Shown in pieces: positions 19,089-27,414 of a stretch of 64,000 bases of DNA. The number at the start of each line of letters is the position of its first letter. The first letter of the stretch is position 1. The stretch spans positions 310,001 to 374,000 of the forward strand of contig NC_011832.1 in NCBI RefSeq assembly GCF_000021965.1. The letters run 5' to 3'. Source of the DNA: Methanosphaerula palustris E1-9c (GTDB taxonomy: Archaea > Halobacteriota > Methanomicrobia > Methanomicrobiales > Methanospirillaceae). A program made the position numbers and the translations under genes. Below the pieces are notes generated by a model. It was not told where the DNA came from. It did not search any database and was given only the letters and a program-made list of their open reading frames with translations.

Positions 19089-19200
19089 CTATGATCGATC
19101 AGTGCTTCACCTGCCGGCAGGTTAAATGTTTCGGATGATGACGATCAGAGAAAAGTGTGGATGATCTGCCCGGTCCAGGCAGTCGTTCTCTCTTTGGTTA

Positions 19201-19563
19201 TCAGGGGATGATCGGCAGGTGCAGTTCGGTGAGCAGGTCTTCTTCTGGCACCTGGGCAGGATCGTTCAGGTAGAGCTCCCGCCCAGGCCCTGCAATCCTG
19301 TATCCCTTCTCTTCCTGATAGACAAAGATACGGCTCCACGCTTCATGCAATCCGGGATAGGCCCCCTGATAGACCAGGGTCAGGTGACTTCCGCCCGGGA
19401 TCGTCTTGACCTCGATGGCGGGGTCGGTCACCGCGACGCATCCGGTGATGCGATCCTTTGATTCCGGAACGAGCAACCCGCGATCGTCATAGAGCCTCAG
19501 TGCTTTCTGAGAGAGTCGGGTGATCAGCGAGAATGTCCCGATGGGGATCCGGTTGAGTGCCAT
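19201..19563 (-). pseudogene. Internally deleted MerR/GyrI-type regulator
   Basis: The first ~37 residues are the N-terminal half of a MerR-type DNA-binding domain (IGTFSLITRLSQKALRLYDD, then RGLLVPES). From residue ~42 the sequence jumps to the second half of a GyrI-like effector domain (VKTIPGGSHLTLVYQGAYPG, GPGRELYL, EEDLLTELHLPI). The rest of the HTH, the helical linker and the first half of GyrI are missing, about 140-150 residues compared with BmrR-like regulators. The join is in frame, so a 120-residue product could still be made. It is unlikely to bind DNA normally. I call it a decayed gene, with a novel small fusion as the alternative. Confidence 0.75.
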
Positions 19564-19708
19564 GGTTACACGATACTATGCTGCCGGAAATGATGTGGGG
19601 TGCCGCAGTCTCCCTCGGGGAAGAGTCTGGAGATGCAATGCACTATGAGATCTATTCGGATAAAAGAGATGGAATTATTGTGCTTCCAGGTGACGATCTG
19701 GTATAGGA

Positions 19709-20878
19709 TCACTTGGTTGCCGAGACGATCCTGATGATATCGCCGTCTTTTAACTGCTGGCTGTCCTTGATTCTCATCTTGGTCTTGGCGTCGATCGCAT
19801 ACAGGAACCCTTTGCCGATGTCGGTGTGGACCCGGTAGGCCAGGTCGCGGGGGGTCGACCCCTTCTTCAGCAGGAACGCGTCAGGGAGCACCCGTCCACG
19901 GCCGTCGGTCAGGTGGTTCTCGTCCTCGACCGGGTAGACCACGATCTGGTCGAGCAGATCGAAGACGACCCTGTTGATCGTCTGCTGCACGCCCGTCCCG
20001 TTCAGGGTCTTCACCACCGTTGCCATCTGCTGCAGCGCCTTCTTCTGCGGTCCGTTCAGCACGGCCCCTTCAGGGACTGTAAAGATGGTGTCCCCGGGGA
20101 TGTAATGGATCAGGTGCGCCTTATCTGCATTCCGAAGGGCCAGTTCTGCCGCACCACTGACCAGCGGGATCTTCTCCTCTGTCAGGCGTGCACGCAGGGT
20201 CTCATTGGCCAGGTCCGCTTTGTTTCCGATGATCAGCATCGGCTTGGTCTGGAGGAGCAGTTGTTCGCAGAAGGCGATCAACTGCTCGGTGTTGGCATGG
20301 ACCAGATCGACCCCAGTCTCTTTCTCCACGTACTGGAGATCTTCAAGGGTGATTCCGAGCCCTGCTACCACCTCGGCGAGGCCGTTGGTCAGCACAACGG
20401 GCTTGGACTGCGCCGTCCGCAGCAGTCTTGACCAGTGCTTCTCAACGATTCCATAGAGCCACATCGTCATCTCATGGGTCAGGAACGTGATATCCCCGAC
20501 CGGGTCATGGGATCCCAGGTCGACCGGGTTTCCCTCGGCGTCGGTGGCCCCGCTTGCATCCACGACATGGATGATCGCGTTGGCCTGACGGAGGTTGTCC
20601 AGGAACTGGTTTCCAAGTCCACGACCAGTGTGTGCCTCAGGAACCAGCCCGGCGACATCGATCAGGTTCACCGGGATGAACCGAAAGCCATCATGACAGA
20701 CCCCGCACGAGACCTTCATCTCTTTGCACTGGCACGGGACCCGCACATAGGCGACCCCATGGTTGGCATCGATGGTGGTGAATGGATAGTTGGCAATCTC
20801 TGCATCTGCAAGAGTGGCAGCTTTAAAGAATGTGGATTTGCCACAGTTTGGTTTTCCGGCTAATGCGATCGTTATCAT
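19709..20878 (-). CDS. OBG-type GTPase/ATPase, YchF/OLA1-related
   Basis: A 389-residue P-loop protein of the archaeal branch of the OBG family, thought to act on ribosomes or in translation stress. G1 is AGKPNCGKST at residues 6-15, G3 is DVAGLVPEAHTG near 75, and a GNKADL motif appears near 218. The N-terminal domain contains four cysteines in PCQCKEMKVSCGVC, a possible metal or redox site. The C-terminus is a TGS domain (residues about 310-389). It is transcribed divergently from hsp20. Confidence 0.9.
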   Translation of the reverse strand: MITIALAGKPNCGKSTFFKAATLADAEIANYPFTTIDANHGVAYVRVPCQCKEMKVSCGVCHDGFRFIPVNLIDVAGLVPEAHTGRGLGNQFLDNLRQANAIIHVVDASGATDAEGNPVDLGSHDPVGDITFLTHEMTMWLYGIVEKHWSRLLRTAQSKPVVLTNGLAEVVAGLGITLEDLQYVEKETGVDLVHANTEQLIAFCEQLLLQTKPMLIIGNKADLANETLRARLTEEKIPLVSGAAELALRNADKAHLIHYIPGDTIFTVPEGAVLNGPQKKALQQMATVVKTLNGTGVQQTINRVVFDLLDQIVVYPVEDENHLTDGRGRVLPDAFLLKKGSTPRDLAYRVHTDIGKGFLYAIDAKTKMRIKDSQQLKDGDIIRIVSATK

Positions 20879-21014
20879 ACTGGGTACAGCTCCCCTGCAG
20901 TGCCATCCCCTTGGCGGGGACCAATGCAGATGAGGGTTGTTCGCTGTCTCGTAAATATCTACCCTGTACCTCCCTGGATCGACCGATGATCAGTGCAGGG
21001 AGGGTAATAAATTA

Positions 21015-21029
21015 TTTTAAATAATATAA
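21015..21029 (+). promoter_or_regulatory. TATA-box region of the hsp20 gene
   Basis: An AT-only tract (TTTTAAATAATATAA type) lies about 70-80 bp before the chosen hsp20 start. It would give a leader of around 50 nt that includes the GGAG ribosome site at about 21085. Confidence 0.5.
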
Positions 21030-21097
21030 CCACTTACTTTTGGTTAGTTCACCGGAACAACCGGATGAACGGTAGAAGTGAAAAGGAGAGATTGATA

Positions 21098-21598
21098 ATG
21101 GCTTTTGGAAGAGATAATCCGTTCAGCCTCTGGGGGCGCGAGCTCGATGAGATGATGGCAGCGATGGAGAGTAGATTCCAGTCGATGAGGGATCCTTCCA
21201 GGTTCTTTCCTGGAGGGCTTCTTCCTGCAGTAGGGTCATCTGCGGGAGAACAGGTGCCGGCCCTGCGGGGTGATATTCGTATCGATATCCGGGAGATGGG
21301 GGACGAGGTGATCATCGTCGCCGACATCCCTGGCGTGGAGAAGGGTGATATCACTCTGCGGCTGGTCAATCCGAATACGCTCCAGATCTCCTGCGAGCGG
21401 AAGGTCGAACATGAGAAGACGAGCGAGGAGGGGCATGTCATACTGCAGGAACGGGTTTTCGGTTCTATGGATCGGCTGCTGGTCCTCCCGTCAGAGGTCA
21501 GCGCGGAGAATGCCACGTCCAGCTTCAAGAACGGCGTCCTTGAGGTGCATCTCCACAAACTTCCTGTCGAACATGGTACGATGATCCCGATCGAGTGA
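21098..21598 (+). CDS. Hsp20 small heat-shock protein
   Basis: ATP-independent chaperone that holds unfolding proteins. It has 166 residues from ATG 21098, chosen because GGAG lies ~10 bp upstream and MAFGRDNPFSLWGRELDEMM resembles other archaeal Hsp20 starts; an in-frame ATG at 21065 is an alternative. The alpha-crystallin domain covers about residues 55-155: IRIDIREMGDEVIIVADIPG, then the FKNGVLEVHLHKLP hallmark near the C-terminus. A C-terminal I-x-I-type tail is approximated by MIPIE. A TPR gene follows 9 bp later. Confidence 0.93.
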   Translation: MAFGRDNPFSLWGRELDEMMAAMESRFQSMRDPSRFFPGGLLPAVGSSAGEQVPALRGDIRIDIREMGDEVIIVADIPGVEKGDITLRLVNPNTLQISCERKVEHEKTSEEGHVILQERVFGSMDRLLVLPSEVSAENATSSFKNGVLEVHLHKLPVEHGTMIPIE

Positions 21599-21607
21599 TG
21601 GGCTGGA

Positions 21608-21928
21608 ATGACGTCGACTGCCCGTGATCACTACAACCAGGGGATCCTCCAGAAGAAGCGGTATCTTTATACCGATGCGCTGGCCTCATTTGAGGCTGCG
21701 CTCGCAATTGAGCCGGAGAACCATGAGTTTTTAATGGCCAGGGGGAACATGCTCTACGCCCTCGAGCGCTACCAGGAGGCTCTTGATTCATACCGGAAGG
21801 CCGAATCCCTGGCAGGTGTTCGCCATCGCGGGCTGCTCCTGGCCATCTCCAGCACCCTTGCGGCGCTGGGCCGGCATCAGGAGTCGGTGCAGGTATATGA
21901 AGAGGGGATGCAGGCGCCGAGGGCCTGA
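21608..21928 (+). CDS. TPR-repeat protein
   Basis: A 106-residue protein with three tetratricopeptide-like units. DHYNQGILQKKRYLYTDALA is followed by LASFEAALAIEPEN and FLMARGNMLYALERYQEAL, then LLLAISSTLAALGRHQESV. Such repeats mediate protein-protein contacts. It starts 9 bp after hsp20, so the two are probably cotranscribed, and a role near the chaperone is plausible but inferred. Confidence 0.85.
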   Translation: MTSTARDHYNQGILQKKRYLYTDALASFEAALAIEPENHEFLMARGNMLYALERYQEALDSYRKAESLAGVRHRGLLLAISSTLAALGRHQESVQVYEEGMQAPRA

Positions 21929-21990
21929 ATCTCTTTTTTCACCCCATCCAATGCTTTTATATGGGCAGATGCAGAGATACTGGCTGGTAT

Positions 21991-22902
21991 ATGGCAGAAG
22001 ATGGCTATAAGGTGGCAACTGTTCAGGGCAGGGAGGTTCAGTGGGACCCTGAACAGATGAGGAAGATCCAGGAACACCCCTGTTTTAGTGAGAAGGCGTG
22101 CCACTCCTTCGGGAGGATGCATCTGCCGGTCGCCCCTCGGTGCAATATTCAATGCAACTACTGTGTCCGTGACTATGACTGTGTGAACGAGTCCCGTCCT
22201 GGCGTCACCAGCCGTGTCTTAACCCCGGATGAGGCGGTTGCGATGATCAAGAAGGTGATGGCCCAGTACAACTACATCAAGGTGATCGGGATCGCAGGTC
22301 CCGGCGAGCCGCTGGCCAACGAGGAGACCTTCGAGACCCTGCGGCTGGTCCACGAGTTCTTCCCGTCCACGATCCGATGCATCAGCACCAATGGGCTCCT
22401 CCTCCCCGAGAAGATCGACCTGCTTGAGAAGTATGGGGTTGGAAACGTCACGGTCACGCTGAACGCGCTGGACCCTGAGGTTGGGGCGAAGATCTACTCG
22501 TTCATCAACTACCATGGGAACCGGTACGAGGGGGTCGAAGGGGCGAAGATCCTCCTTGAGAATCAGCTGAAAGGGATCGAACTGGCTGTGAAGAAGCATA
22601 TGATCGTCAAGATAAACACCGTCTACATTCCCGGGGTCAATGACGATCAGATCCTTGAGATCGCCAGGAAGACCAGTGCGATGGGGGCGTATACCTTCAA
22701 CCTGATCCCCCTGATCGCACAGTACAAGTTCGCTGATATCGTCCCGCCGACCCCTGCTGAGAAGCGGGCGATGCAGGACCAGTGTGCACCCTATATCAAG
22801 CAGATGCGTCACTGCCAGCGGTGCAGGGCCGACGCCATCGGAAAGATCGGTCATGACGTCCAGTCCTGTGTGTATGGGGACGAGGGAACGAAGAAGGATT
22901 GA
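21991..22902 (+). CDS. nifB: NifB-type radical SAM protein (FeMo-cofactor core synthesis)
   Basis: NifB fuses two [4Fe-4S] clusters with a carbide to form NifB-co, the core of the nitrogenase cofactor. This 303-residue protein is the short archaeal form without the NifX-like C-terminal domain. The radical-SAM motif is CNIQCNYC near residues 46-53, followed by the NifB signature RDYDCVNESRPGVTS. Further likely cluster ligands are Cys residues in HPCFSEKAC near the N-terminus and CQRCRADAIGKIGHD near the C-terminus. ATG 21991 is preferred because a TATA-like box at about 21953-21962 would place transcription only a few bases upstream. No nifHDK genes are in the window. Confidence 0.9.
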   Translation: MAEDGYKVATVQGREVQWDPEQMRKIQEHPCFSEKACHSFGRMHLPVAPRCNIQCNYCVRDYDCVNESRPGVTSRVLTPDEAVAMIKKVMAQYNYIKVIGIAGPGEPLANEETFETLRLVHEFFPSTIRCISTNGLLLPEKIDLLEKYGVGNVTVTLNALDPEVGAKIYSFINYHGNRYEGVEGAKILLENQLKGIELAVKKHMIVKINTVYIPGVNDDQILEIARKTSAMGAYTFNLIPLIAQYKFADIVPPTPAEKRAMQDQCAPYIKQMRHCQRCRADAIGKIGHDVQSCVYGDEGTKKD

Positions 22903-23141
22903 ATCTTTTTTTGGACAGGTTCGTCACCGCCTTGGGGACAATCTGTCAGAACAGACCTGTCGATGTTAACCGATCATCGTTGCTGGCTCTCTTGAGAATG
23001 GGTTCAGCGATGGTGTGTTAAAAAAAGTGTTCAGAGATCTTTGGTTCCAGACCTCACCTCTGTCGACACAGGTACCTGTGCCGGGATCCTGGGGTGTTCT
23101 CTTTCCTGATTCACTGAACCGACGATTCACTGAATTGATGT

Positions 23142-23642
23142 TCACTGAACCGCTTTAAAGAGTGAGCCCTTCGCATTGCAGATCGGGCACTTGTCGGGGA
23201 CTGTGTCGACGACGATGTTCCCACAGATCGGGCAGAGATAGATCGTCTGCGCCTCAAAGTCTTTCCCGCTCTTCACCGCTTCTACAGCCTGTTTATAGAG
23301 CCCTGCGTGGACCTCCTCGGCCTTCATTGCATGTTTAAATGCCATCACCGCGTCCATGCGTCCCTCTGCCTCGGCGTCCCTGACGAACTGTGGGTACATC
23401 TCGGTGTACTCATGAGTCTCTCCCTCGACAGATCCCTCAAGGTTTGTGGCGGTCGACTTCACGGCACCGAGCACCTGCAGTAGCCGCCTGGCATGGATCG
23501 CCTCAGCCTCTGAAGCCGCGAGGAAGAGTTTTCCGACATTGGCGAACCCCTCTCCAACAGCCTTCTCTGAGAAGGCCAGATACTTTCTGTTCGCCTGAGA
23601 TTCGCCTGCAAAGGCTTCTAATGCATCGTCTTCTGTTGCCAT
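23142..23642 (-). CDS. Rubrerythrin
   Basis: Non-haem di-iron peroxidase that reduces H2O2 in anaerobes. It is 166 residues. The ferritin-like domain shows AFAGESQANRKYLAFSEKA with the first Glu ligand, SEAEAIHARR, and a second pair around KAEEVHAGLY. The C-terminal rubredoxin-like domain binds iron through CPICGN and CPICNA. This order (di-iron then rubredoxin) is the standard rubrerythrin. It heads a group of oxygen-defence genes between 23 and 28.7 kb. Confidence 0.95.
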   Translation of the reverse strand: MATEDDALEAFAGESQANRKYLAFSEKAVGEGFANVGKLFLAASEAEAIHARRLLQVLGAVKSTATNLEGSVEGETHEYTEMYPQFVRDAEAEGRMDAVMAFKHAMKAEEVHAGLYKQAVEAVKSGKDFEAQTIYLCPICGNIVVDTVPDKCPICNAKGSLFKAVQ

Positions 23643-23852
23643 AATCTATAGTGTATCAGGAAATATGCTACTTAAAGGTTCTTCATGAGGTCCAGAACAC
23701 TTGTTTAAATGTCTGGGGATCATGCCGTTTTCTGTACAATTAGGGTCCCTGGTTTTGAGGTGTCTGTGATCTCAAACCTGCAGTGATGGGGAAAAATGCG
23801 GCAAAATCTGACGCAAAATCAGGGTATATTACCTTCCCTACTCTATACTATG

Positions 23853-23870
23853 TGTTCACAAAGGTGAACA
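23853..23870. repeat. Perfect 7-bp inverted repeat
   Basis: TGTTCAC and GTGAACA face each other across a 4-base loop, just downstream of a TATA-like tract (about 23843-23850). It could be a regulator operator or the stem of an RNA. Confidence 0.55.
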
Positions 23871-24167
23871 GGAACGTAGTAATGAACACATACGACGCGA
23901 ATATCGATAGACTCGCACCTGGCCCGGACGCACCCGGCGTCGCTGCCCATGTCTATTCGGGTATCCGGAGCTCCGGGCAGTGTTGTCGTCCAACAGAGAT
24001 GATTTGGATGGGCCAACCTGGACATGTACTCCCTATGATCAGCAGACGATCTTCTGTCTCTGCTATGCGTATGTGATACTGGTATCCTGTATTCACACCC
24101 ACGCACCATCTGGCTACCCATTCACTCATCATGGTCTACACTCGAACCAGAACATTTTGCCTCATGC

Positions 24168-24216
24168 ATCACAGCACGCACTCGCTGTGATTTCCGGGGG
24201 GGATTTGTCACCCCCC
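24168..24216 (+). terminator. Double hairpin followed by T-rich tract
   Basis: The first stem is ATCACAGC with GCTGTGAT (8 bp, 8-base loop). The second is a run of G at 24196-24202 with six C at 24211-24216, loop ATTTGTCA. A T-rich stretch follows at 24225-24233. This pattern suits transcript ending or an RNA 3' end. Confidence 0.5.
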
Positions 24217-24483
24217 TGATTAATATATTTTTTACCGCCCTGATATCCTTGAGTTGCTCTTAAATGCTCCTTGTTTACCTTCTCACGCAACAGATTCTGC
24301 GTCTGTCGTCTCGTCTCCCATCAAGCCTAAATCGAGTATAAGATGGACCGTTCCTTACGATGAATAGGGAAGTCGATGGATTGAACAGAATGAATGTCGA
24401 CTGGGGGATACCGATACGATACACGGCATCACGAAGATCAGTTCAGAATCTTTTTCAGGGGGTTCCTTTCTATAAAGAGATCA

Positions 24484-25182
24484 GTGAAGCCTGTGAAGTA
24501 CCGGGTGGTTGCTGAATCTCAACCTGTGCAGATCAGCGGGATCCCGGTGATCGAGCGGCCGCGGGAGAAGATCCAGAAGCGCGGGGCTTCTGTTCTGACC
24601 GACCGGGAACTGATCGCCGCGATCATCGGTAAGGGAGTGCATGGACACTCGGTGCTCTCCGTCGCAACGGTGGTGGAGGAACAGTTGAACAGGGATTACC
24701 CGGAGCTCAACTACTCGACCCTGGCAAAAATCCCCGGTATCGGTCATGTCAAAGCCTGCCAGTTGCTGGCCTGTTTTGAGCTGGCCCGGCGGTACATCGA
24801 GGAGGAGCCAGTCAGGATCCAGCGACCCGAGGATGTACTGCCTCTGCTTCCCGACCTGCGGGAGGAGAAGCAGGAACACTTCATCAGCATCACGATGAAT
24901 GGTGCTGGCGAGATGGTCAAGGTCCGGACGATCACCGTCGGTCTGCTGAATCAGAGCCAGATCCATCCTCGTGAGGCATTCGCCGATGCGATCACCGACC
25001 GGGCGGCCTCGGTGATCTTCGTCCACAACCACCCCTCCGGGTCCCTGCTCCCGAGCGAGCAGGATCGGGCCGTGACCAGGCAACTGGTCGAGGCCGGTAA
25101 AATTCTTGGCATCGCGGTTCTCGACCATCTGATCATCTCTAAAAAGGGATTTCTCTCGATGAAGGAGCAGGGGTTGATCTGA
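24484..25182 (+). CDS. radC: RadC-family JAB-domain protein
   Basis: A 232-residue RadC-type protein: helix-hairpin-helix region (LAKIPGIGHVKACQLLACFE, residues about 80-100) followed by a JAB/MPN domain. The metal motif is VIFVHNHPSGSLLPSEQD near residue 180, with HxHP-x(n)-S-x2-D. The early motif ERPREKIQKRGASVLTDREL is the family start. I choose GTG 24484 because the residues before it do not look coding; ATG 24394 in the same frame is the alternative. RadC is linked to DNA repair by name, but its biochemical role is unsettled. Confidence 0.88.
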   Translation: MKPVKYRVVAESQPVQISGIPVIERPREKIQKRGASVLTDRELIAAIIGKGVHGHSVLSVATVVEEQLNRDYPELNYSTLAKIPGIGHVKACQLLACFELARRYIEEEPVRIQRPEDVLPLLPDLREEKQEHFISITMNGAGEMVKVRTITVGLLNQSQIHPREAFADAITDRAASVIFVHNHPSGSLLPSEQDRAVTRQLVEAGKILGIAVLDHLIISKKGFLSMKEQGLI

Positions 25183-25185
25183 GGA

Positions 25186-25785
25186 TCAGGGGGTGCTGAT
25201 CAGCAGTCTCCCGAGTGTCTCTCCCTTTGTATACGCCTCGTCGACCAGGTCCGGGTAGTTGCGCAGGTTCTGTTTCTGGTCCATGTCATTGATCAGCAAC
25301 TGATCGGCAAATCTCATCCCGATGATGTCGAAGAATGCAGCCACACTCAGCAATGCCCCGGAGAAGACGTCCTTCCTGTTCATCCCTGAGATCGCAATGA
25401 AGAGTCCCTGTCGCTGCTTCTCACGCTCTGCACTGACCAGTGGTTGCCGTCTGACATACTTTGCCATAAAGAAGACCTGGAACCGGTCCATAAAACACTT
25501 CAGTTCACCTGGTATCCCCATCGTCATGATCGGGGTGGCGATGATCAATCCGTCGCAGTCTCTGATCTTCCCATACACCGGGATCATATCGTCCTCGACT
25601 TCGCAGATCGGGTGGTCTTTACAGTGCATCATCTCCATACATCCAGAGATCTGCATCTGCGAGACGATGATCTTCTCGACGGCGCATCCGGCTTTTTCAG
25701 CCCCCTGAAGGGCAGTATCCAGAAGCAATGCGGTGTTCCCCTCTTCAAGCGGGCTGCCGAGTATCCCAATGACTCTCTTCTCCAT
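25186..25785 (-). CDS. Flavodoxin-fold NAD(P)H-dependent FMN reductase
   Basis: A 199-residue flavoprotein, with the FMN phosphate loop GSPLEEGNTALLLD at residues 10-23 and ATPIMTMGIPGELKCFMDRF near 84. It belongs to the iron-sulfur flavoprotein family, but its cysteine set (GCMEMMHC, then PIC) deviates from the compact CX2CX2C cluster motif of the two paralogues at 27.4 and 28.0 kb. It may therefore lack the cluster or bind it loosely. It converges on radC with a 3-bp gap. Role: electron transfer in oxygen or peroxide defence, inferred from context. Confidence 0.85.
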   Translation of the reverse strand: MEKRVIGILGSPLEEGNTALLLDTALQGAEKAGCAVEKIIVSQMQISGCMEMMHCKDHPICEVEDDMIPVYGKIRDCDGLIIATPIMTMGIPGELKCFMDRFQVFFMAKYVRRQPLVSAEREKQRQGLFIAISGMNRKDVFSGALLSVAAFFDIIGMRFADQLLINDMDQKQNLRNYPDLVDEAYTKGETLGRLLISTP

Positions 25786-25888
25786 GGCAGTCTGTATTAT
25801 CGCAGCATAATATAAGATCTGCTGTCAGAATTCAGCGTAATGAAGGAAAAATGGTCAATAACGCAATTCATATATAGTTCAGGTGTCT

Positions 25889-26140
25889 ATGAACCATTCG
25901 GTGAGAACTCTGACAGAAGGAGATCATGTTAAAGCAGGGAACAAGGTTAGTCCAGGAAAATATGTCTGTATCGACTGCGGTTATGAAACCGAACTCTCGG
26001 ATACAGAACAGGACCTGCGGAAGTGTCCGAAGTGCTCGTGCGAAGAGTACCAGTGCTTCCCGATGACGCATATCAGGCCTGACATCAAGACCGTCGAAGA
26101 TGTGCAGCACCCTCCGAAGAGAGGGGACAGCGCTCAGTAA
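25889..26140 (+). CDS. Zinc-ribbon / rubredoxin-like small protein
   Basis: A protein of about 83 residues with one metal knuckle pair: CIDCGYE and [10 protein letters not shown]. The lead-in [12 protein letters not shown] is typical of zinc-ribbon proteins that accompany redox genes. Start is uncertain: ATG 25889 is used, GTG 25883 and GTG 25901 are possible, and a TATA box at about 25868-25875 would start the RNA near 25898. It is the first of five plus-strand oxygen-defence genes. Confidence 0.8.
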   Translation: MNHSVRTLTEGDHVKAGNKVSPGKYVCIDCGYETELSDTEQDLRKCPKCSCEEYQCFPMTHIRPDIKTVEDVQHPPKRGDSAQ

Positions 26141-26190
26141 TTGGGGTATTTCAGAAGAGATCCGGCAGTGCCGGAACATGGGAGATCATT

Positions 26191-26316
26191 ATGGTGAATG
26201 TATCGAAAGTTGGGCAGGTTTACGTCTGTAATATCTGTGGAAATGTTGTGGAAGTCAAGGAAGTCGGCGGCGGCGAACTGATCTGCTGCGGTGAACCGAT
26301 GACTATCAGAGAGTGA
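26191..26316 (+). CDS. Desulforedoxin-like iron protein (41 residues)
   Basis: A tiny one-domain protein matching desulforedoxin and the N-terminal domain of desulfoferrodoxin. The iron ligands are CNIC near the N-terminus and the adjacent CC in LICCGEPM. It carries one Fe(SCys)4 centre in this family and probably donates electrons to peroxide- or superoxide-reducing enzymes. The superoxide reductase catalytic domain is absent. ATG 26191 follows a GGAG at 26181. The gene lies 4 bp before the AhpD-like gene. Confidence 0.88.
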   Translation: MVNVSKVGQVYVCNICGNVVEVKEVGGGELICCGEPMTIRE

Positions 26317-26320
26317 TTCT

Positions 26321-26665
26321 ATGGATCAGAAGATGAATGAACTGGAAGAGAAGATCGGCAAGGTGCCAAAGATCTTCAAGGATCTCAAGGATACCAACCC
26401 TGACCTGTTTGCAAGTGTGATGGGTCTGGACCAGCTGGTCTGGGCAGATGGTGCGATCTCGCGCCAGCAGAAGAAGTTGATTGCCATCGCTGTTGCGGCG
26501 GCGATGCGTGATCAGCATGCTGTTCGGGCACAACTGGCCGGGGCTGCAAATCTCGGGGTCACCCTCGATCAGATTGAAGAAGCGCTCCGTGTCACGTTCC
26601 TGCTCGCGGGGATGCCGGCCTATGTCTATGGCAGGGCTGCAGCAGAAGAGATCTGTAAGAAGTAA
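26321..26665 (+). CDS. Carboxymuconolactone decarboxylase (AhpD-like) protein without catalytic cysteines
   Basis: A 114-residue all-helical protein of the CMD/AhpD family (PDLFASVMGLDQLVWADGAIS, IAIAVAAAM, ITLDQIEEALRV-like pattern). In AhpD proteins the active site is CxxC followed by His. Here the aligned stretch is MRDQHAVRAQ, giving DxxA and Gln, so both cysteines and the histidine are gone. It is unlikely to act as a disulfide reductase and may be structural or regulatory. It sits between desulforedoxin and peroxiredoxin, where a real AhpD would be expected. Confidence 0.85.
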   Translation: MDQKMNELEEKIGKVPKIFKDLKDTNPDLFASVMGLDQLVWADGAISRQQKKLIAIAVAAAMRDQHAVRAQLAGAANLGVTLDQIEEALRVTFLLAGMPAYVYGRAAAEEICKK

Positions 26666-26677
26666 GGGGTTTTTGGA

Positions 26678-27349
26678 ATGGAACTTGAAGATGCATGTGG
26701 ATGCGGGTGTGAAGATGAGTACGCGGCGATGCCGATCCTCGGTGAACCTGCGCCAGATTTTACCGCCCTGACCACACAGGGTGAGTTGAAACTCTCTGAT
26801 CTGAAAGGGAAGTGGGTCGTCCTCTTCTCACATCCAGCTGACTTTACGCCGGTCTGTACAACCGAATTCATGGGTTTTGCCGCAGTCGCTGATGAGTTGA
26901 AGGCACTGAATGTGCAGTTGATTGGTCTCTCCATTGACAGTGTCTCCGCACATCTCGCCTGGATCCATGCGATCGAGGAGAAGATGGGTGTCGAGATCCC
27001 GTTTCCGGTGATTGCAGACCTCGATATGCGGATAGCGTCACGATACGGGATGATCCATCCGGCGATGTCAAACACCGCGACGGTCCGTTCTGTCTTCTTC
27101 ATCGATGACAAGGGGATCCTTCGGGCAATGATCTACTACCCGCAGACGAATGGTCGATATATCCCTGAGATTATCCGCCTGGTGAAGGCCCTGCAGACCA
27201 CCGACGCCCATGGGGTTTCAACGCCTGTCAACTGGCAGCCTGGCGAGAAGGTCGTCGTCGCCCCGCCAAAGACAGTCGCCCAGATGAAGGCCCGTGCTGG
27301 CGAGGGCTATGAGTGCAAGGATTGGTACCTCTGCTATAAATCGGTCTGA
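26678..27349 (+). CDS. Peroxiredoxin (archaeal Prx6-like type)
   Basis: Reduces hydrogen peroxide and organic peroxides. It is 223 residues. The peroxidatic Cys is in HPADFTPVCTTEF near residue 61. Two C-terminal cysteines in YECKDWYLCYKSV match the resolving pair of archaeal enzymes such as that of Aeropyrum. The N-terminus has an unusual acidic, cysteine-rich extension (DACGCGCEDEY) before the normal start of the fold, which could bind metal. It starts 12 bp after the CMD gene. Confidence 0.93.
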   Translation: MELEDACGCGCEDEYAAMPILGEPAPDFTALTTQGELKLSDLKGKWVVLFSHPADFTPVCTTEFMGFAAVADELKALNVQLIGLSIDSVSAHLAWIHAIEEKMGVEIPFPVIADLDMRIASRYGMIHPAMSNTATVRSVFFIDDKGILRAMIYYPQTNGRYIPEIIRLVKALQTTDAHGVSTPVNWQPGEKVVVAPPKTVAQMKARAGEGYECKDWYLCYKSV

Positions 27350-27414
27350 CCCCTCATGGGGTCGATCTCTAATGAACAACCTTTTTTAATTCAGATCTGC
27401 AAATAGCAGAGACT

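Larger units (their letters stand above)
23643..24483. other. 840-bp region without protein gene; several hairpins
   Basis: No convincing coding frame is present between rubrerythrin and radC. The region contains a strong short inverted repeat at 23853-23870, two adjacent hairpins at 24168-24216, and a T-rich tract after them. The stretch 23880-24160 is not AT-rich like an ordinary spacer. It could hold a non-coding RNA or a relic; neither is proven. Confidence 0.5.

Noticed and set aside
21929-21990. NrpR operator GGAA-N6-TTCC before nifB
   Set aside because: The motif was looked for and is not present in this spacer.
23783-24076. 97-codon frame in the long non-coding stretch
   Set aside because: Odd composition, no ribosome site, and it spans a perfect inverted repeat; no similarity recognised.
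26321-26665. Calling this gene an active AhpD alkylhydroperoxidase
   Set aside because: The CxxC and His of the active site are absent, so only the fold can be claimed.
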